64,000 bases of DNA, taken from the NCBI RefSeq assembly GCF_039537985.1, contig NZ_BAABBN010000006.1:57714-121713 (forward strand), in the 5' to 3' direction. The stretch comes from Litoribacillus peritrichatus (GTDB taxonomy: Bacteria; Pseudomonadota; Gammaproteobacteria; Pseudomonadales; Litoribrevibacteraceae). This document shows, piece after piece, positions 50,803-59,475 of this stretch. The notes below the pieces were generated by a model. It worked only from the letters and a program-made list of their open reading frames with translations, did not search any database and was not told the origin of the DNA. A program made the position numbers and the translations under genes. Each line of letters opens with the position of its first letter. The stretch's first letter is position 1.

Positions 50803-51300
50803 TTACCCCAGAATCTCTTCCACTGATAAGCCACGCTTAGCAGCTACTTCTTCAGGTGATTTCATCTGCTTCAAGCCATTAAACGTTGCACGAACAACGT
50901 TTACAGGGTTTGTAGAACCATAGCACTTAGCTAGTACGTTCTGGATACCTGCAAGCTCAAGAACAGAGCGCATTGCACCACCGGCGATAACACCAGTACC
51001 TTCTGATGCTGGCTGCATGTACACTTTAGATGCACCATGACGCGCAGTTACAGGATACTGAAGCGTTGAACCATCCAACTGCACAGTAATCATGTTACGA
51101 CGAGCAGCTTCCATAGCTTTTTGAATCGCTACAGGTACTTCACGTGATTTACCACGGCCAAAACCAACTCGACCGTTACCATCACCAACTACAGTCAAAG
51201 CAGTGAAACCAAAGATACGACCACCTTTAACAGTTTTCGCAACACGGTTAACTTGAACTAGCTTTTCTTGAAGGTCAGTTGTTTGTTCTGTATTTGACAT
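50803..51300 (-). CDS. rpsE: Ribosomal protein S5
   Basis: A 165-residue S5, involved in decoding fidelity. VNRVAKTVKGGRIFGFTALT, then VVGDGNGRVGFGRGKSREVP are characteristic. The ATG at 51300 is favoured for its spacing from AGGGG; an adjacent ATG one codon upstream is possible. Spc operon between rplR and rpmD. Confidence 0.97.
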   Translation of the reverse strand: MSNTEQTTDLQEKLVQVNRVAKTVKGGRIFGFTALTVVGDGNGRVGFGRGKSREVPVAIQKAMEAARRNMITVQLDGSTLQYPVTARHGASKVYMQPASEGTGVIAGGAMRSVLELAGIQNVLAKCYGSTNPVNVVRATFNGLKQMKSPEEVAAKRGLSVEEILG

Positions 51301-51310
51301 CATCAACCCC

Positions 51311-51661
51311 TTAGAACTGAAGGCCAGCTTCACGAGCAGCGTCAGCTAAAGCTTTTACGCGGCCATGAAACTTGAAACCAGAACGGTCGAAAGCAACCTT
51401 GCTAACACCAGCGTCTTTAGCACGGTTAGCGATCAACTCACCAACTTTAGCTGCAGCGTCTTTGTTACCAGTTGCACCTGAACGCAGTTCTTTGTCCAAA
51501 GTAGAAGCAGTTGCTAATACTTTGCCACCATCTTCTGAGATGATCTGCGCATAAATATGCTTGGATGTACGAGTAACGCACAAACGAGTCGCACCCAATT
51601 CACGCATATGTGAACGAGAACGGCGGGCACGACGCAAGCGGTTTTCTTTCTTACTAAGCAT
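51311..51661 (-). CDS. rplR: Ribosomal protein L18
   Basis: A 116-residue L18 that binds 5S rRNA, with RLRRARRSRSHMRELGATRL at the N-terminus and ending FHGRVKALADAAREAGLQF. It lies between rplF and rpsE with ten-base spacers. Confidence 0.98.
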   Translation of the reverse strand: MLSKKENRLRRARRSRSHMRELGATRLCVTRTSKHIYAQIISEDGGKVLATASTLDKELRSGATGNKDAAAKVGELIANRAKDAGVSKVAFDRSGFKFHGRVKALADAAREAGLQF

Positions 51662-51670
51662 ACCCTACCC

Positions 51671-52204
51671 TTATTTTTTCTTAGCTTCTTTAGTGCGAAC
51701 CGTCTCGTCTGCATAGCGGACGCCTTTACCTTTATAAGGCTCAGGTGGACGGAAAGCTCGGATTTCTGCAGCCACTTGACCAACTTGTTGCTTGCTAACG
51801 CCTTTCACAACGAGTTCAGTCTGACTTGGTGCTTCTGCTGTAACGCCTTCTGGCAATTCATATTCGATTGGGTTCGAGAAACCCAACTGAAGATTCAGCT
51901 TCTTACCTTGTACTGCAGCACGATAACCAACACCTTTTAGCTCAAGTTTCTTTTCAAAACCTTGAGAAACACCTTGAACCATGTTGTTCAATAGTGCACG
52001 TGTAGTACCAGACATAGCGCGAGATTGCTTGCTGCCATCTTTTGCTACGAAAGTAAGCTGGTTATCTTCTTGTTTAATATCAACAGCACCAGTTAAAGCT
52101 AACTCAAGGCTGCCCTTAGCGCCTTTAACAGTTACCTTCTCGCTGTCGATTTTTACTTCAACGCCGCTCGGTATTGCGACAGGGCTTTTAGCTACTCGAG
52201 ACAT
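51671..52204 (-). CDS. rplF: Ribosomal protein L6
   Basis: A 177-residue L6 with two similar domains: SRVAKSPVAIPSGVEVKID at the N-terminus and RPPEPYKGKGVRYADETV at the C-terminus. The ATG at 52204 is used because the longer in-frame reading would overlap rpsH. Spc operon. Confidence 0.98.
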   Translation of the reverse strand: MSRVAKSPVAIPSGVEVKIDSEKVTVKGAKGSLELALTGAVDIKQEDNQLTFVAKDGSKQSRAMSGTTRALLNNMVQGVSQGFEKKLELKGVGYRAAVQGKKLNLQLGFSNPIEYELPEGVTAEAPSQTELVVKGVSKQQVGQVAAEIRAFRPPEPYKGKGVRYADETVRTKEAKKK

Positions 52205-52214
52205 ATGCCCTCCC

Positions 52215-52607
52215 TTAGAATACCGTGCAAAGAACTTCACCACCAACGTTCTCTTTACGAGCTTGGCGGTCAGTCATTACGCCTTTTGAAGTAGAAACGA
52301 TGGCAATACCAAGGCCAGCTTCTACTTTAGGCAGTGCTTCTACACCACGATATTGACGTAGAGATGAACGTGATACACGTTCAATACGCTCAATAACTGG
52401 CTTACCTTCAAAATACTTAAGGTCAACAGACAGCTCTGGCTTAGCACCTTCGCTTACTGCAAAGCTAGCGATGTAACCTTCGTTCTTAAGAACGTTAGCC
52501 ACTGCTACCTTAAGTTTAGAAGACGGCATAGTAACACTTTTGTGTTCTGCCATCTGTCCGTTACGAATACGAGTGATCATATCCGCCAACGTATCTTGCA
52601 TACTCAT
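52215..52607 (-). CDS. rpsH: Ribosomal protein S8
   Basis: A 130-residue S8, starting MSMQDTLADMITRIRNGQMA and ending ENVGGEVLCTVF. In E. coli S8 represses translation of the spc operon; whether the binding site is present near rplE here was not established. Confidence 0.98.
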   Translation of the reverse strand: MSMQDTLADMITRIRNGQMAEHKSVTMPSSKLKVAVANVLKNEGYIASFAVSEGAKPELSVDLKYFEGKPVIERIERVSRSSLRQYRGVEALPKVEAGLGIAIVSTSKGVMTDRQARKENVGGEVLCTVF

Positions 52608-52654
52608 TTAGGTCTACTCCTAGGTTGTGCAGCAGAGCCCCGAAGGGGACTCGC

Positions 52655-52960
52655 TTACCAACTTGCTTTTTTCAAGCCTGGTACATCACCGCGCATCGCT
52701 GCTTCACGAAGCATGATACGGCTAAGCTTGAACTTGCGATAAACTGCATGTGGACGACCAGTGATCTGACAGCGAGTTTGCTGACGAGATTTGCTCGAGT
52801 CACGAGGCAGCTTTTGCAGTTTTAACTGCGCTTCCCAAATTTCATCATCTGAAGACTCAGGGCTTAAGATGATGGCTTTCAGGGCTGCACGCTTTTCAGC
52901 GTACTTGGCTACAAGCTTTTCTCTCTTCAGCTCGCGCTGCTTCATTGATACCTTTGCCAT
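52655..52960 (-). CDS. rpsN: Ribosomal protein S14 (zinc-independent form)
   Basis: A 101-residue S14. It lacks the two CxxC pairs of the short zinc form and has the long C-minus sequence, including RCQITGRPHAVYRKFKLSRI. Located between rplE and rpsH. Confidence 0.97.
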   Translation of the reverse strand: MAKVSMKQRELKREKLVAKYAEKRAALKAIILSPESSDDEIWEAQLKLQKLPRDSSKSRQQTRCQITGRPHAVYRKFKLSRIMLREAAMRGDVPGLKKASW

Positions 52961-52969
52961 GATTACCCC

Positions 52970-53509
52970 TTACTTACGGAATGGGAAGTTGAAGGCATCT
53001 AATAGAGCCTTACCTTCGTCATTAGTGTTCGCAGTTGTGCTGAATGTGATATCCATACCGCGAAGGCGATCGATCTTATCATAATCGATCTCAGGAAAGA
53101 TAATCTGTTCCTTAATACCCATGCTGTAGTTACCACGACCATCAAATGATTTCGGGTTAACGCCACGGAAGTCACGTACACGAGGTAGCGCGATATTCAT
53201 GAAGCGATCTAGGAATTCCCACATCCGCTCATTACGTAGAGTCACCTTACAACCAATTGGCCAGCCTTCACGAACCTTGAATCCAGCAACAGACTTACGT
53301 GCGTAAGTAATTACAGGCTTTTGACCTGCGATCTGTTCCATATCGTTCAAAGCGTTTTCAACTAGCTTACGATCACCAATCGCCTCACCAACACCCATGT
53401 TGAGGGTGATTTTAGTGATGCGTGGTACTTCCATTATACTATTGTACTCAAACTGCTCACGCAGCTTGGGTACAACTTGATCTTGATAAAATTGCTTTAA
53501 TCTTGCCAT
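52970..53509 (-). CDS. rplE: Ribosomal protein L5
   Basis: A 179-residue L5 that binds 5S rRNA and contacts tRNA. MARLKQFYQDQVVPKLREQF at the start and KITLNMGVGEAIGDRK are typical. The start giving MARLKQFY is preferred over an extension of four residues. Spc operon after rplX. Confidence 0.97.
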   Translation of the reverse strand: MARLKQFYQDQVVPKLREQFEYNSIMEVPRITKITLNMGVGEAIGDRKLVENALNDMEQIAGQKPVITYARKSVAGFKVREGWPIGCKVTLRNERMWEFLDRFMNIALPRVRDFRGVNPKSFDGRGNYSMGIKEQIIFPEIDYDKIDRLRGMDITFSTTANTNDEGKALLDAFNFPFRK

Positions 53510-53526
53510 TGTCGTACCCAATGCCT

Positions 53527-53844
53527 TTATGCATCAATAACTTCTTGATTAGACTTGAAGACACGAACCTTCTTGCCATCCTCAAGTACTTTGAAGCCTA
53601 CGCGATCAGCTTTGCCTGTTGCTGCGTTAAAAATCGCAACGTTAGAAATCTGAATGCTTGCTTCTTGCTCAACGATCCCACCTGGTGTACCTAGGAAAGG
53701 ATTTGGCTTTTGATGTTTCTTAACCATATTTACGCCAGAAACAATCAAGCGGGAATCACTTAAAACTCGTGATACTTTACCACGCTTGCCTTTGTCTTTA
53801 CCGGCGATAACGATGATTTCGTCACCACTTCTGATCTTATTCAT
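53527..53844 (-). CDS. rplX: Ribosomal protein L24
   Basis: A 105-residue L24 with a KOW motif (GDEIIVIAGKDKGKRGKVSR) and KKHQKPNPFLGTPGGIVEQE. It initiates 50S assembly. Located 15 bases after rplN. Confidence 0.98.
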   Translation of the reverse strand: MNKIRSGDEIIVIAGKDKGKRGKVSRVLSDSRLIVSGVNMVKKHQKPNPFLGTPGGIVEQEASIQISNVAIFNAATGKADRVGFKVLEDGKKVRVFKSNQEVIDA

Positions 53845-53859
53845 AATTCTCCTCCCCCC

Positions 53860-54228
53860 TTACAGCACTTCAGGCGCTAGGGAAATGATTTTCATGAACT
53901 TTTCAGAGCGTAGTTCACGAGTAACCGGGCCAAAGATACGGGTTCCGATCGGCGCATCTGATGCGTTCAACAATACTGCTGCGTTTCCATCAAAGCGGAT
54001 AATAGAACCGTCTGGACGACGTACACCTTTACGAGTACGTACAACAACTGCAGACATTACTTGGCCTTTCTTCACTTTACCGCGAGGAATTGCTTCTTTA
54101 ACAGTTACCTTGATGATGTCACCAATGCCCGCATAGCGACGGTGTGAACCGCCCAGGACCTTGATACACATCACTCGACGTGCACCGCTGTTGTCGGCGA
54201 CGTCAAGCATTGTTTGAGTTTGAATCAT
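53860..54228 (-). CDS. rplN: Ribosomal protein L14
   Basis: A 122-residue L14: MIQTQTMLDVADNSGARRVM and GTRIFGPVTRELRSEKFMKI are diagnostic. First gene of the spc operon, about 35 bases after rpsQ. Confidence 0.98.
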   Translation of the reverse strand: MIQTQTMLDVADNSGARRVMCIKVLGGSHRRYAGIGDIIKVTVKEAIPRGKVKKGQVMSAVVVRTRKGVRRPDGSIIRFDGNAAVLLNASDAPIGTRIFGPVTRELRSEKFMKIISLAPEVL

Positions 54229-54262
54229 AATTCACTCCAATACCTGTGTAATTAGTCGCCGA

Positions 54263-54526
54263 CTAGTCGGCAGCTTTAGTAACTACTTCAACCAAAGTCC
54301 AAGACTTAGTCTTAGACAACGGACGACTTTCGCTGATAGTAACCACGTCACCTTCGCGGCACTGGTTGCTTTCGTCGTGCGCATGAACTTTAGTTGAACG
54401 CTTAACGTATTTCCCATAAAGAGGGTGCTTAACGCGACGCTCTACAAGTACAGTGATGGTTTTATCCATCTTGTCACTTACGACCTTACCTGAGACAGTG
54501 CGCGCATTTGTTTGCTGTTCTGTCAT
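54263..54526 (-). CDS. rpsQ: Ribosomal protein S17
   Basis: An 87-residue S17 with GKVVSDKMDKTITVLVERRV and ESRPLSKTKSW. Last gene of the S10 operon; it follows rpmC by two bases. Confidence 0.98.
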   Translation of the reverse strand: MTEQQTNARTVSGKVVSDKMDKTITVLVERRVKHPLYGKYVKRSTKVHAHDESNQCREGDVVTISESRPLSKTKSWTLVEVVTKAAD

Positions 54527-54528
54527 CT

Positions 54529-54720
54529 TTATTCACCTGCCTTCTGATTCAGCACAGTTTTAACGCGTGCAATGTCCTTACGAGCTTGCGTTAGCAAGTG
54601 CGTTTGGCTCAATTGACCGGTCGATTTTTGCATACGCAAGTTAAACTGATCGCGCAGCAAGTCGAGTAGTTGTTGCTGTAGCTCTTCAGAGCTTTTTTCT
54701 CTCAATTCACTGGCTTTCAT
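54529..54720 (-). CDS. rpmC: Ribosomal protein L29
   Basis: A 63-residue helical hairpin protein at the peptide exit tunnel, starting MKASELREKSSEELQQQLLD and ending KTVLNQKAGE. Its first base overlaps the rplP stop codon. Confidence 0.97.
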   Translation of the reverse strand: MKASELREKSSEELQQQLLDLLRDQFNLRMQKSTGQLSQTHLLTQARKDIARVKTVLNQKAGE

Positions 54721-55133
54721 TACATCACCGTCCGCGTTACAAAGGTTGTTGCCACAGGTAGTTTAGCTGCTGCAAGTGCGAAAGCTTCGCGTGCAAGCTC
54801 TTCGCTAACACCTTCCATTTCGTACAAAACCTTACCTGGCTGAATCTGAGCAACCCAATATTCCACTGAACCCTTACCTTTACCTTGACGTACTTCAAGA
54901 GGCTTTTGAGTAATTGGTTTATCAGGGAACACTCGGATCCAAATTTTACCGCCACGTTTAATGTGACGAGTCATAGTACGACGCGCTGCTTCGATTTGAC
55001 GAGCAGTGATACGACCACGACCAGTAGCTTTAAGACCGAATTCGCCAAAGCTTACTTTACTTCCGCGAAGCGCAAGACCACGGTTACGGCCTTTTTGCAT
55101 TTTACGGAATTTCATACGTTTAGGTTGTAACAT
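54720..55133 (-). CDS. rplP: Ribosomal protein L16
   Basis: A 137-residue L16, starting MLQPKRMKFRKMQKGRNRGL, with ARRTMTRHIKRGGKIWIRVF. S10 operon between rpsC and rpmC. The conserved residue region for hydroxylation in some species (near GKGKGSVEYWVAQIQPG) is present. Confidence 0.98.
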   Translation of the reverse strand: MLQPKRMKFRKMQKGRNRGLALRGSKVSFGEFGLKATGRGRITARQIEAARRTMTRHIKRGGKIWIRVFPDKPITQKPLEVRQGKGKGSVEYWVAQIQPGKVLYEMEGVSEELAREAFALAAAKLPVATTFVTRTVM

Positions 55134-55147
55134 GATTCATTACCCCC

Positions 55148-55828
55148 TTATTTTGATTTTTTCTTGGACGTTGTTTTACGAGCACGAACTTCTTCGATGC
55201 CACCCAAAACTTCGCCTTTGAAAATCCAAACTTTAACGCCAATAATGCCGTATGTAGTTTGTGCTTCATGCGTTGCATAATCAATGTCTGCACGAAGAGT
55301 ATGTAGAGGTACACGACCTTCACGATACCACTCACTACGAGCAATCTCAGCACCACCTAGACGACCACCAACCTGGATCTTGATACCTTTAGCGCCTTGG
55401 CGCATTGCGTTCTGTACCGCACGCTTCATAGCACGACGGAACATAACACGGCGTTCAAGTTGGCCAGCTACGTTAGCAGCTACCAATTTTGCATCCATGT
55501 CTGGCTTGCGAATCTCTTCGATGTTGATGTGCACTGGCACACCCATCATCTTAGAAGCTTCTTGACGTAGTTTTTCTACATCTTCGCCTTTCTTACCAAT
55601 CACGATACCCGGACGGGCAGTGTGGATAGTGATGCGAGCATTCTGTGCAGGACGCTCGATGATAATGTTACTAACAGATGCCTTAACAAGGCGCTTCTCA
55701 AGGAACTTACGTACTTTAAGATCTGTCAGTAGCTTTTCTGAATAGGCACTGCCATCAGCATACCAAATGGACGTATGATCCTTAGTGATGCCCAGGCGTA
55801 TACCTGTTGGATTTACTTTCTGACCCAT
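55148..55828 (-). CDS. rpsC: Ribosomal protein S3
   Basis: A 226-residue S3 with a KH domain (GIVIGKKGEDVEKLRQEA) and the C-terminal SEWYREGRVPLHTLRADIDY. It begins MGQKVNPTGIRLGI. S10 operon. Confidence 0.98.
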   Translation of the reverse strand: MGQKVNPTGIRLGITKDHTSIWYADGSAYSEKLLTDLKVRKFLEKRLVKASVSNIIIERPAQNARITIHTARPGIVIGKKGEDVEKLRQEASKMMGVPVHINIEEIRKPDMDAKLVAANVAGQLERRVMFRRAMKRAVQNAMRQGAKGIKIQVGGRLGGAEIARSEWYREGRVPLHTLRADIDYATHEAQTTYGIIGVKVWIFKGEVLGGIEEVRARKTTSKKKSK

Positions 55829-55839
55829 CTGGCCGTCTC

Positions 55840-56172
55840 CTAAATGTCTGCGACTTTAACAGTGATATGACAAGTTCTTTTAAGGATACGATCTGCACGA
55901 CCTTTAGCACGCGGCTTAATGCGCTTCATCGTCATACCCTCGTCTACCATAATCGTACTAACGCGTAACTCGTCGATATCAGCACCTTCGTTGTGCTCTG
56001 CGTTAGCGATTGCAGACTCAAGAACCTTCTTAACTATCGCAGCGCCCTTTTTAGGACTGAAGGCCAAAATGTTCAGCGCTTCTGCTACTTCTTTACCGCG
56101 CACCTGATCAGCAACCAAGCGAGCCTTTTGAGCAGACAGTCGCGCACCTTTTAATACTGCGGATACTTCCAT
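55840..56172 (-). CDS. rplV: Ribosomal protein L22
   Basis: A 110-residue L22 lining the exit tunnel; ARLSAQKARLVADQVRGKEV and the beta-hairpin region RIKPRAKGRADRILKRTCHI are conserved. S10 operon between rpsS and rpsC. Confidence 0.98.
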   Translation of the reverse strand: MEVSAVLKGARLSAQKARLVADQVRGKEVAEALNILAFSPKKGAAIVKKVLESAIANAEHNEGADIDELRVSTIMVDEGMTMKRIKPRAKGRADRILKRTCHITVKVADI

Positions 56173-56189
56173 CTTTAATACCCCTAAGA

Positions 56190-56465
56190 TTAGCGCTTGG
56201 CTTTCTTATCAGCTGCATGCCCACGGTATGTACGTGTAGCAGCGAATTCACCCAGCTTGTGACCAACCATGTCTTCGTTTACGAAAACAGGTACATGCTG
56301 GCGTCCGTTATGAACAGCAATTGTTAATCCCACAAACTCCGGAAAGATTGTAGAACGACGAGACCAAGTCTTAATTGGTTTCTTGTCGCCGGATTCCAAT
56401 GCAGTTTCAACCTTTTTCATCAGATGATGGTCAACAAATGGACCTTTCTTTAATGAACGTGGCAC
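56190..56465 (-). CDS. rpsS: Ribosomal protein S19
   Basis: A 91-residue S19 of the 30S head, starting MPRSLKKGPFVDHHLMKKVE and containing GRQHVPVFVNEDMVGHKLGE. Located 12 bases after rplB. Confidence 0.98.
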   Translation of the reverse strand: MPRSLKKGPFVDHHLMKKVETALESGDKKPIKTWSRRSTIFPEFVGLTIAVHNGRQHVPVFVNEDMVGHKLGEFAATRTYRGHAADKKAKR

Positions 56466-56477
56466 AGTCTACTCCCC

Positions 56478-57305
56478 TTACTTGGCGTTACGACGACGTA
56501 CAATAAACTTGTCCGTGCGCTTGTTCTTACGTGTCTTGTGTCCCTTAGTAGGAACACCCCAAGGTGTAACCGGATGGCGACCACCTGATGTACGACCCTC
56601 ACCACCACCATGCGGGTGATCAACCGGGTTCATAACAACACCACGAACAGTAGGACGAACACCACGCCAGCGAGAAGCACCTGCTTTACCCAATTGACGC
56701 AAGCTATGCTCACTGTTACTTACTTCACCTAGAGTTGCACGGCAATCTGTTAGAACTTTACGCATTTCGCCAGAACGAAGACGTAGAGTACAGTATGCAC
56801 CTTCACGAGCAACCAACTGAACTGCGGCACCAGCGGAACGTGCAACCTGTGCACCTTTACCAGGCTTAAGTTCAATACAGTGAATTGTGCTACCTAGAGG
56901 GATATTACGTAGAGGCAGAGTACTACCTACACGAATCGGAGCATCAGACCCAGAAATAATTGGATCACCTGCGCTCAAACCTTTAGGAGCAATGATGTAA
57001 CGACGCTCACCATCAGCGTACTTAATCAATGCAATGTGTGCACTGCGGTTCGGATCATATTCCAAGCGTTCAACAACTGCTGGAATACCATCTTTATTAC
57101 GACGAAAGTCAACTTTACGATAGTGTTGCTTATGACCACCACCGATGTGACGTGTTGTAATACGACCGTTATTGTTACGACCACCAGATTTCGTCTTTTT
57201 CTCAAGCAGTGGCGCATAAGGTTTACCCTTATGAAGCTCGCTGTTAACTACCTTGACAACGTGGCGACGACCCGGGGACGTAGGTTTACATTTTACAACT
57301 GCCAT
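56478..57305 (-). CDS. rplB: Ribosomal protein L2
   Basis: A 275-residue L2, essential for peptidyl-transferase assembly. The conserved MNPVDHPHGGGEGRTSGGRH, with the functionally important His of L2, is intact near the C-terminus. S10 operon. Confidence 0.98.
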   Translation of the reverse strand: MAVVKCKPTSPGRRHVVKVVNSELHKGKPYAPLLEKKTKSGGRNNNGRITTRHIGGGHKQHYRKVDFRRNKDGIPAVVERLEYDPNRSAHIALIKYADGERRYIIAPKGLSAGDPIISGSDAPIRVGSTLPLRNIPLGSTIHCIELKPGKGAQVARSAGAAVQLVAREGAYCTLRLRSGEMRKVLTDCRATLGEVSNSEHSLRQLGKAGASRWRGVRPTVRGVVMNPVDHPHGGGEGRTSGGRHPVTPWGVPTKGHKTRKNKRTDKFIVRRRNAK

Positions 57306-57317
57306 TACCTAGCCTCC

Positions 57318-57614
57318 TTATTCAGCGCCCAGAAAATCAATGTCACTGCCTTCAGCAAGACGAACGTAAGCTTTACGAATATCGCTACGCTTACCTAAAC
57401 CACGCGCTGTACGCTTGGTTTTGCCTTTCTGGTTTAGAACCTGGACGGACTCAACTTTAACGTCAAACAACTGTTCAACTGCTTTCTTAATTTCAGGCTT
57501 AGTCGCATCTGGTGCAACTTTAAAAACAACTTGCTGGCTGTTTTCAGCAACAATGCTTGCTTTCTCTGAAACATGTGGACCTAACAATACTGTAAAGACG
57601 CGTTCTTGGTTCAT
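57318..57614 (-). CDS. rplW: Ribosomal protein L23
   Basis: A 98-residue L23 at the exit tunnel, docking site of trigger factor and SRP. VLLGPHVSEKASIVAENSQQ and GKTKRTARGLGKRSDIRKAY are present. Its start overlaps the rplD stop by four bases. Confidence 0.98.
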   Translation of the reverse strand: MNQERVFTVLLGPHVSEKASIVAENSQQVVFKVAPDATKPEIKKAVEQLFDVKVESVQVLNQKGKTKRTARGLGKRSDIRKAYVRLAEGSDIDFLGAE

Positions 57615-58216
57615 GCTAACGTCTCCTCAATCTTTTTAAGAGCAGCAACTGTCACCAACACTTTATCGTGAGCAATCAAGCTAACAGGATCGATACCAGC
57701 AGCGTCAAGAACCTCAACACCTACCAAGTTACGAGATGCAAGATATAAGTTTTGCTCAACGTCATCAGAAACAATCAACACGTTATCAAGGTTAAGTTCG
57801 TTCAACTTACCCAATAACTCTTTGGTTTTTGGCTTTTCGCAAGCTACAGACTCAACAACAACAAGACGCTCCTGGCGAACTAACTCAGACACAATTGACT
57901 GAATCGCTGCACGATACATTTTCTTGTTAACTTTCTTTGAGTGATCTTGTGGGCGAGCTGCGAAAGTTACGCCACCACCAACCCAGATTGGGCTACGAAT
58001 TGTACCAGCACGAGCGCGACCAGTACCTTTCTGACGCCATGGCTTCTTACCGCCACCGCTTACGTCAGAACGTGTTTTTTGAGCTCGAGTACCTTGACGT
58101 GCACCAGCCATGTAGCTTGTAACTACCTGGTGGATCAATGCTTCGTTGTATTCACGACCGAAAGCAACGTCAGATACCTGAACAGTGCCTTCAGCACCTG
58201 TAATATTCAGTTCCAT
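57611..58216 (-). CDS. rplD: Ribosomal protein L4
   Basis: A 201-residue L4. The exit-tunnel loop GGGKKPWRQKGTGRARAGTI is intact. In E. coli L4 also represses its own operon through the S10 leader; no such structure was established here. Four-base overlap with rplW. Confidence 0.98.
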   Translation of the reverse strand: MELNITGAEGTVQVSDVAFGREYNEALIHQVVTSYMAGARQGTRAQKTRSDVSGGGKKPWRQKGTGRARAGTIRSPIWVGGGVTFAARPQDHSKKVNKKMYRAAIQSIVSELVRQERLVVVESVACEKPKTKELLGKLNELNLDNVLIVSDDVEQNLYLASRNLVGVEVLDAAGIDPVSLIAHDKVLVTVAALKKIEETLA

Positions 58217-58224
58217 ATTGCCTC

Positions 58225-58866
58225 CTAGCCGAGTACTTTAACTGCAGGTTGAACAATAACGTCATTACCAGGAGCACCAGGAACAGCACCCTTGATTAAC
58301 AACAACCCACGTTCAGCATCAACGCGAACTACTTCTAAAGTTTGAACTGTCACACGAGCGTTACCCATCTGACCGGCCATTTTCTTACCTTTCCAAACAC
58401 GACCAGGTGTTTGACATTGACCGATTGAACCAGGAGCACGATGCGACAAAGAGTTACCGTGAGTTGCATCTTGCATCGAGAAATTATGACGCTTAACACC
58501 ACCCTGGAAACCTTTACCTTTAGATGTACCAGCAACATCTACTTTTTGACCAGCTTCGAAACGCTCAACTGTAAGCTCTTGACCTACAGCGAATTCGCCG
58601 TCTTCTGATCCTAAACGGAATTCCCAAAGACCACGACCCGCTTCTACTTCAGCCTTCGCATAGTGACCTTGCTCAGACTTCGCCAAACGTGACGCTTTCT
58701 TTGTTCCAGTTGTTACCTGAATTGCAGTGTAGCCGTCAGTCTCAAGAGACTTAACCTGCGCAATGCGATTAGGTTCAACTTCAATAACAGTAACAGGTAC
58801 GGATACACCGTCTTCGGTGAAAACGCGAGTCATCCCGCTTTTCCGCCCTACCAAACCGATAGTCAT
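58225..58866 (-). CDS. rplC: Ribosomal protein L3
   Basis: A 213-residue L3. MTIGLVGRKSGMTRVFTEDG begins the protein and the conserved loop region KGKGFQGGVKRHNFSMQDAT carries the methylated Gln site of proteobacterial L3. The ATG at 58866 is favoured by AGAGGAAAT just upstream; a 25-residue extension is not L3-like. Confidence 0.98.
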   Translation of the reverse strand: MTIGLVGRKSGMTRVFTEDGVSVPVTVIEVEPNRIAQVKSLETDGYTAIQVTTGTKKASRLAKSEQGHYAKAEVEAGRGLWEFRLGSEDGEFAVGQELTVERFEAGQKVDVAGTSKGKGFQGGVKRHNFSMQDATHGNSLSHRAPGSIGQCQTPGRVWKGKKMAGQMGNARVTVQTLEVVRVDAERGLLLIKGAVPGAPGNDVIVQPAVKVLG

Positions 58867-58971
58867 TACTATTTCCTCTATCTGTACGGGACTTTCACCC
58901 TCTATGGTCGCCCTTTCCAAGGCGTTCCAAACGTAAAACACACCGTTAAGGTGCCTCTGAAATACTCAGAA

Positions 58972-59283
58972 TTAGCCTAGGCTAATTTGTACGTCAACAC
59001 CCGCCGCCAAATCCAGCTTCATCAACGCATCTACTGTCTTTTCAGTAGGCTCAACAATGTCAAGCATGCGCTTATGAGTGCGAATCTCGTACTGATCACG
59101 AGCATCTTTGTTTACGTGCGGTGAAACCAACACGGTAAAACGCTCTTTACGAGTAGGCATAGGGATTGGTCCGCGTACCTGAGCACCAGTTCGTTTAGCA
59201 GTTTCAACAATCTCTTGAGTCGAAGCATCGATTAGACGATAGTCAAAAGCTTTTAAACGAATCCTGATTTTTTGGTTTTGCAT
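58972..59283 (-). CDS. rpsJ: Ribosomal protein S10
   Basis: A 103-residue S10 (NusE), first gene of the S10 operon and also a transcription antitermination factor. RIRLKAFDYRLIDASTQEIV and RTHKRMLDIVEPTEKTVDAL are diagnostic. The upstream 190 bases hold the tuf terminator at 59403-59427, so rpsJ should have its own promoter in the remainder. Confidence 0.98.
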   Translation of the reverse strand: MQNQKIRIRLKAFDYRLIDASTQEIVETAKRTGAQVRGPIPMPTRKERFTVLVSPHVNKDARDQYEIRTHKRMLDIVEPTEKTVDALMKLDLAAGVDVQISLG

Positions 59284-59402
59284 TATCCAAACTCCACAAG
59301 ATCATAAATATCGGCACGAATTATTCGAACCGACCCCATTCAAAAGGAGGCGCATTGTAAGCAACTGATCATTTTTTGTCAACTACCTACAATCACCAAC
59401 AA

Positions 59403-59427
59403 AAAAGGGAGGCAAAAGCCTCCCTTT
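59403..59427 (-). terminator. Rho-independent terminator downstream of tuf
   Basis: AAAAGGGAGGC and GCCTCCCTTTT form an 11-base-pair stem with a four-base loop; on the minus strand six T follow. It separates tuf from rpsJ. Confidence 0.88.
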
Positions 59428-59475
59428 TCATTATCTGATTCTAATTAAAAATCAGACCACTAAAACAATCGAATC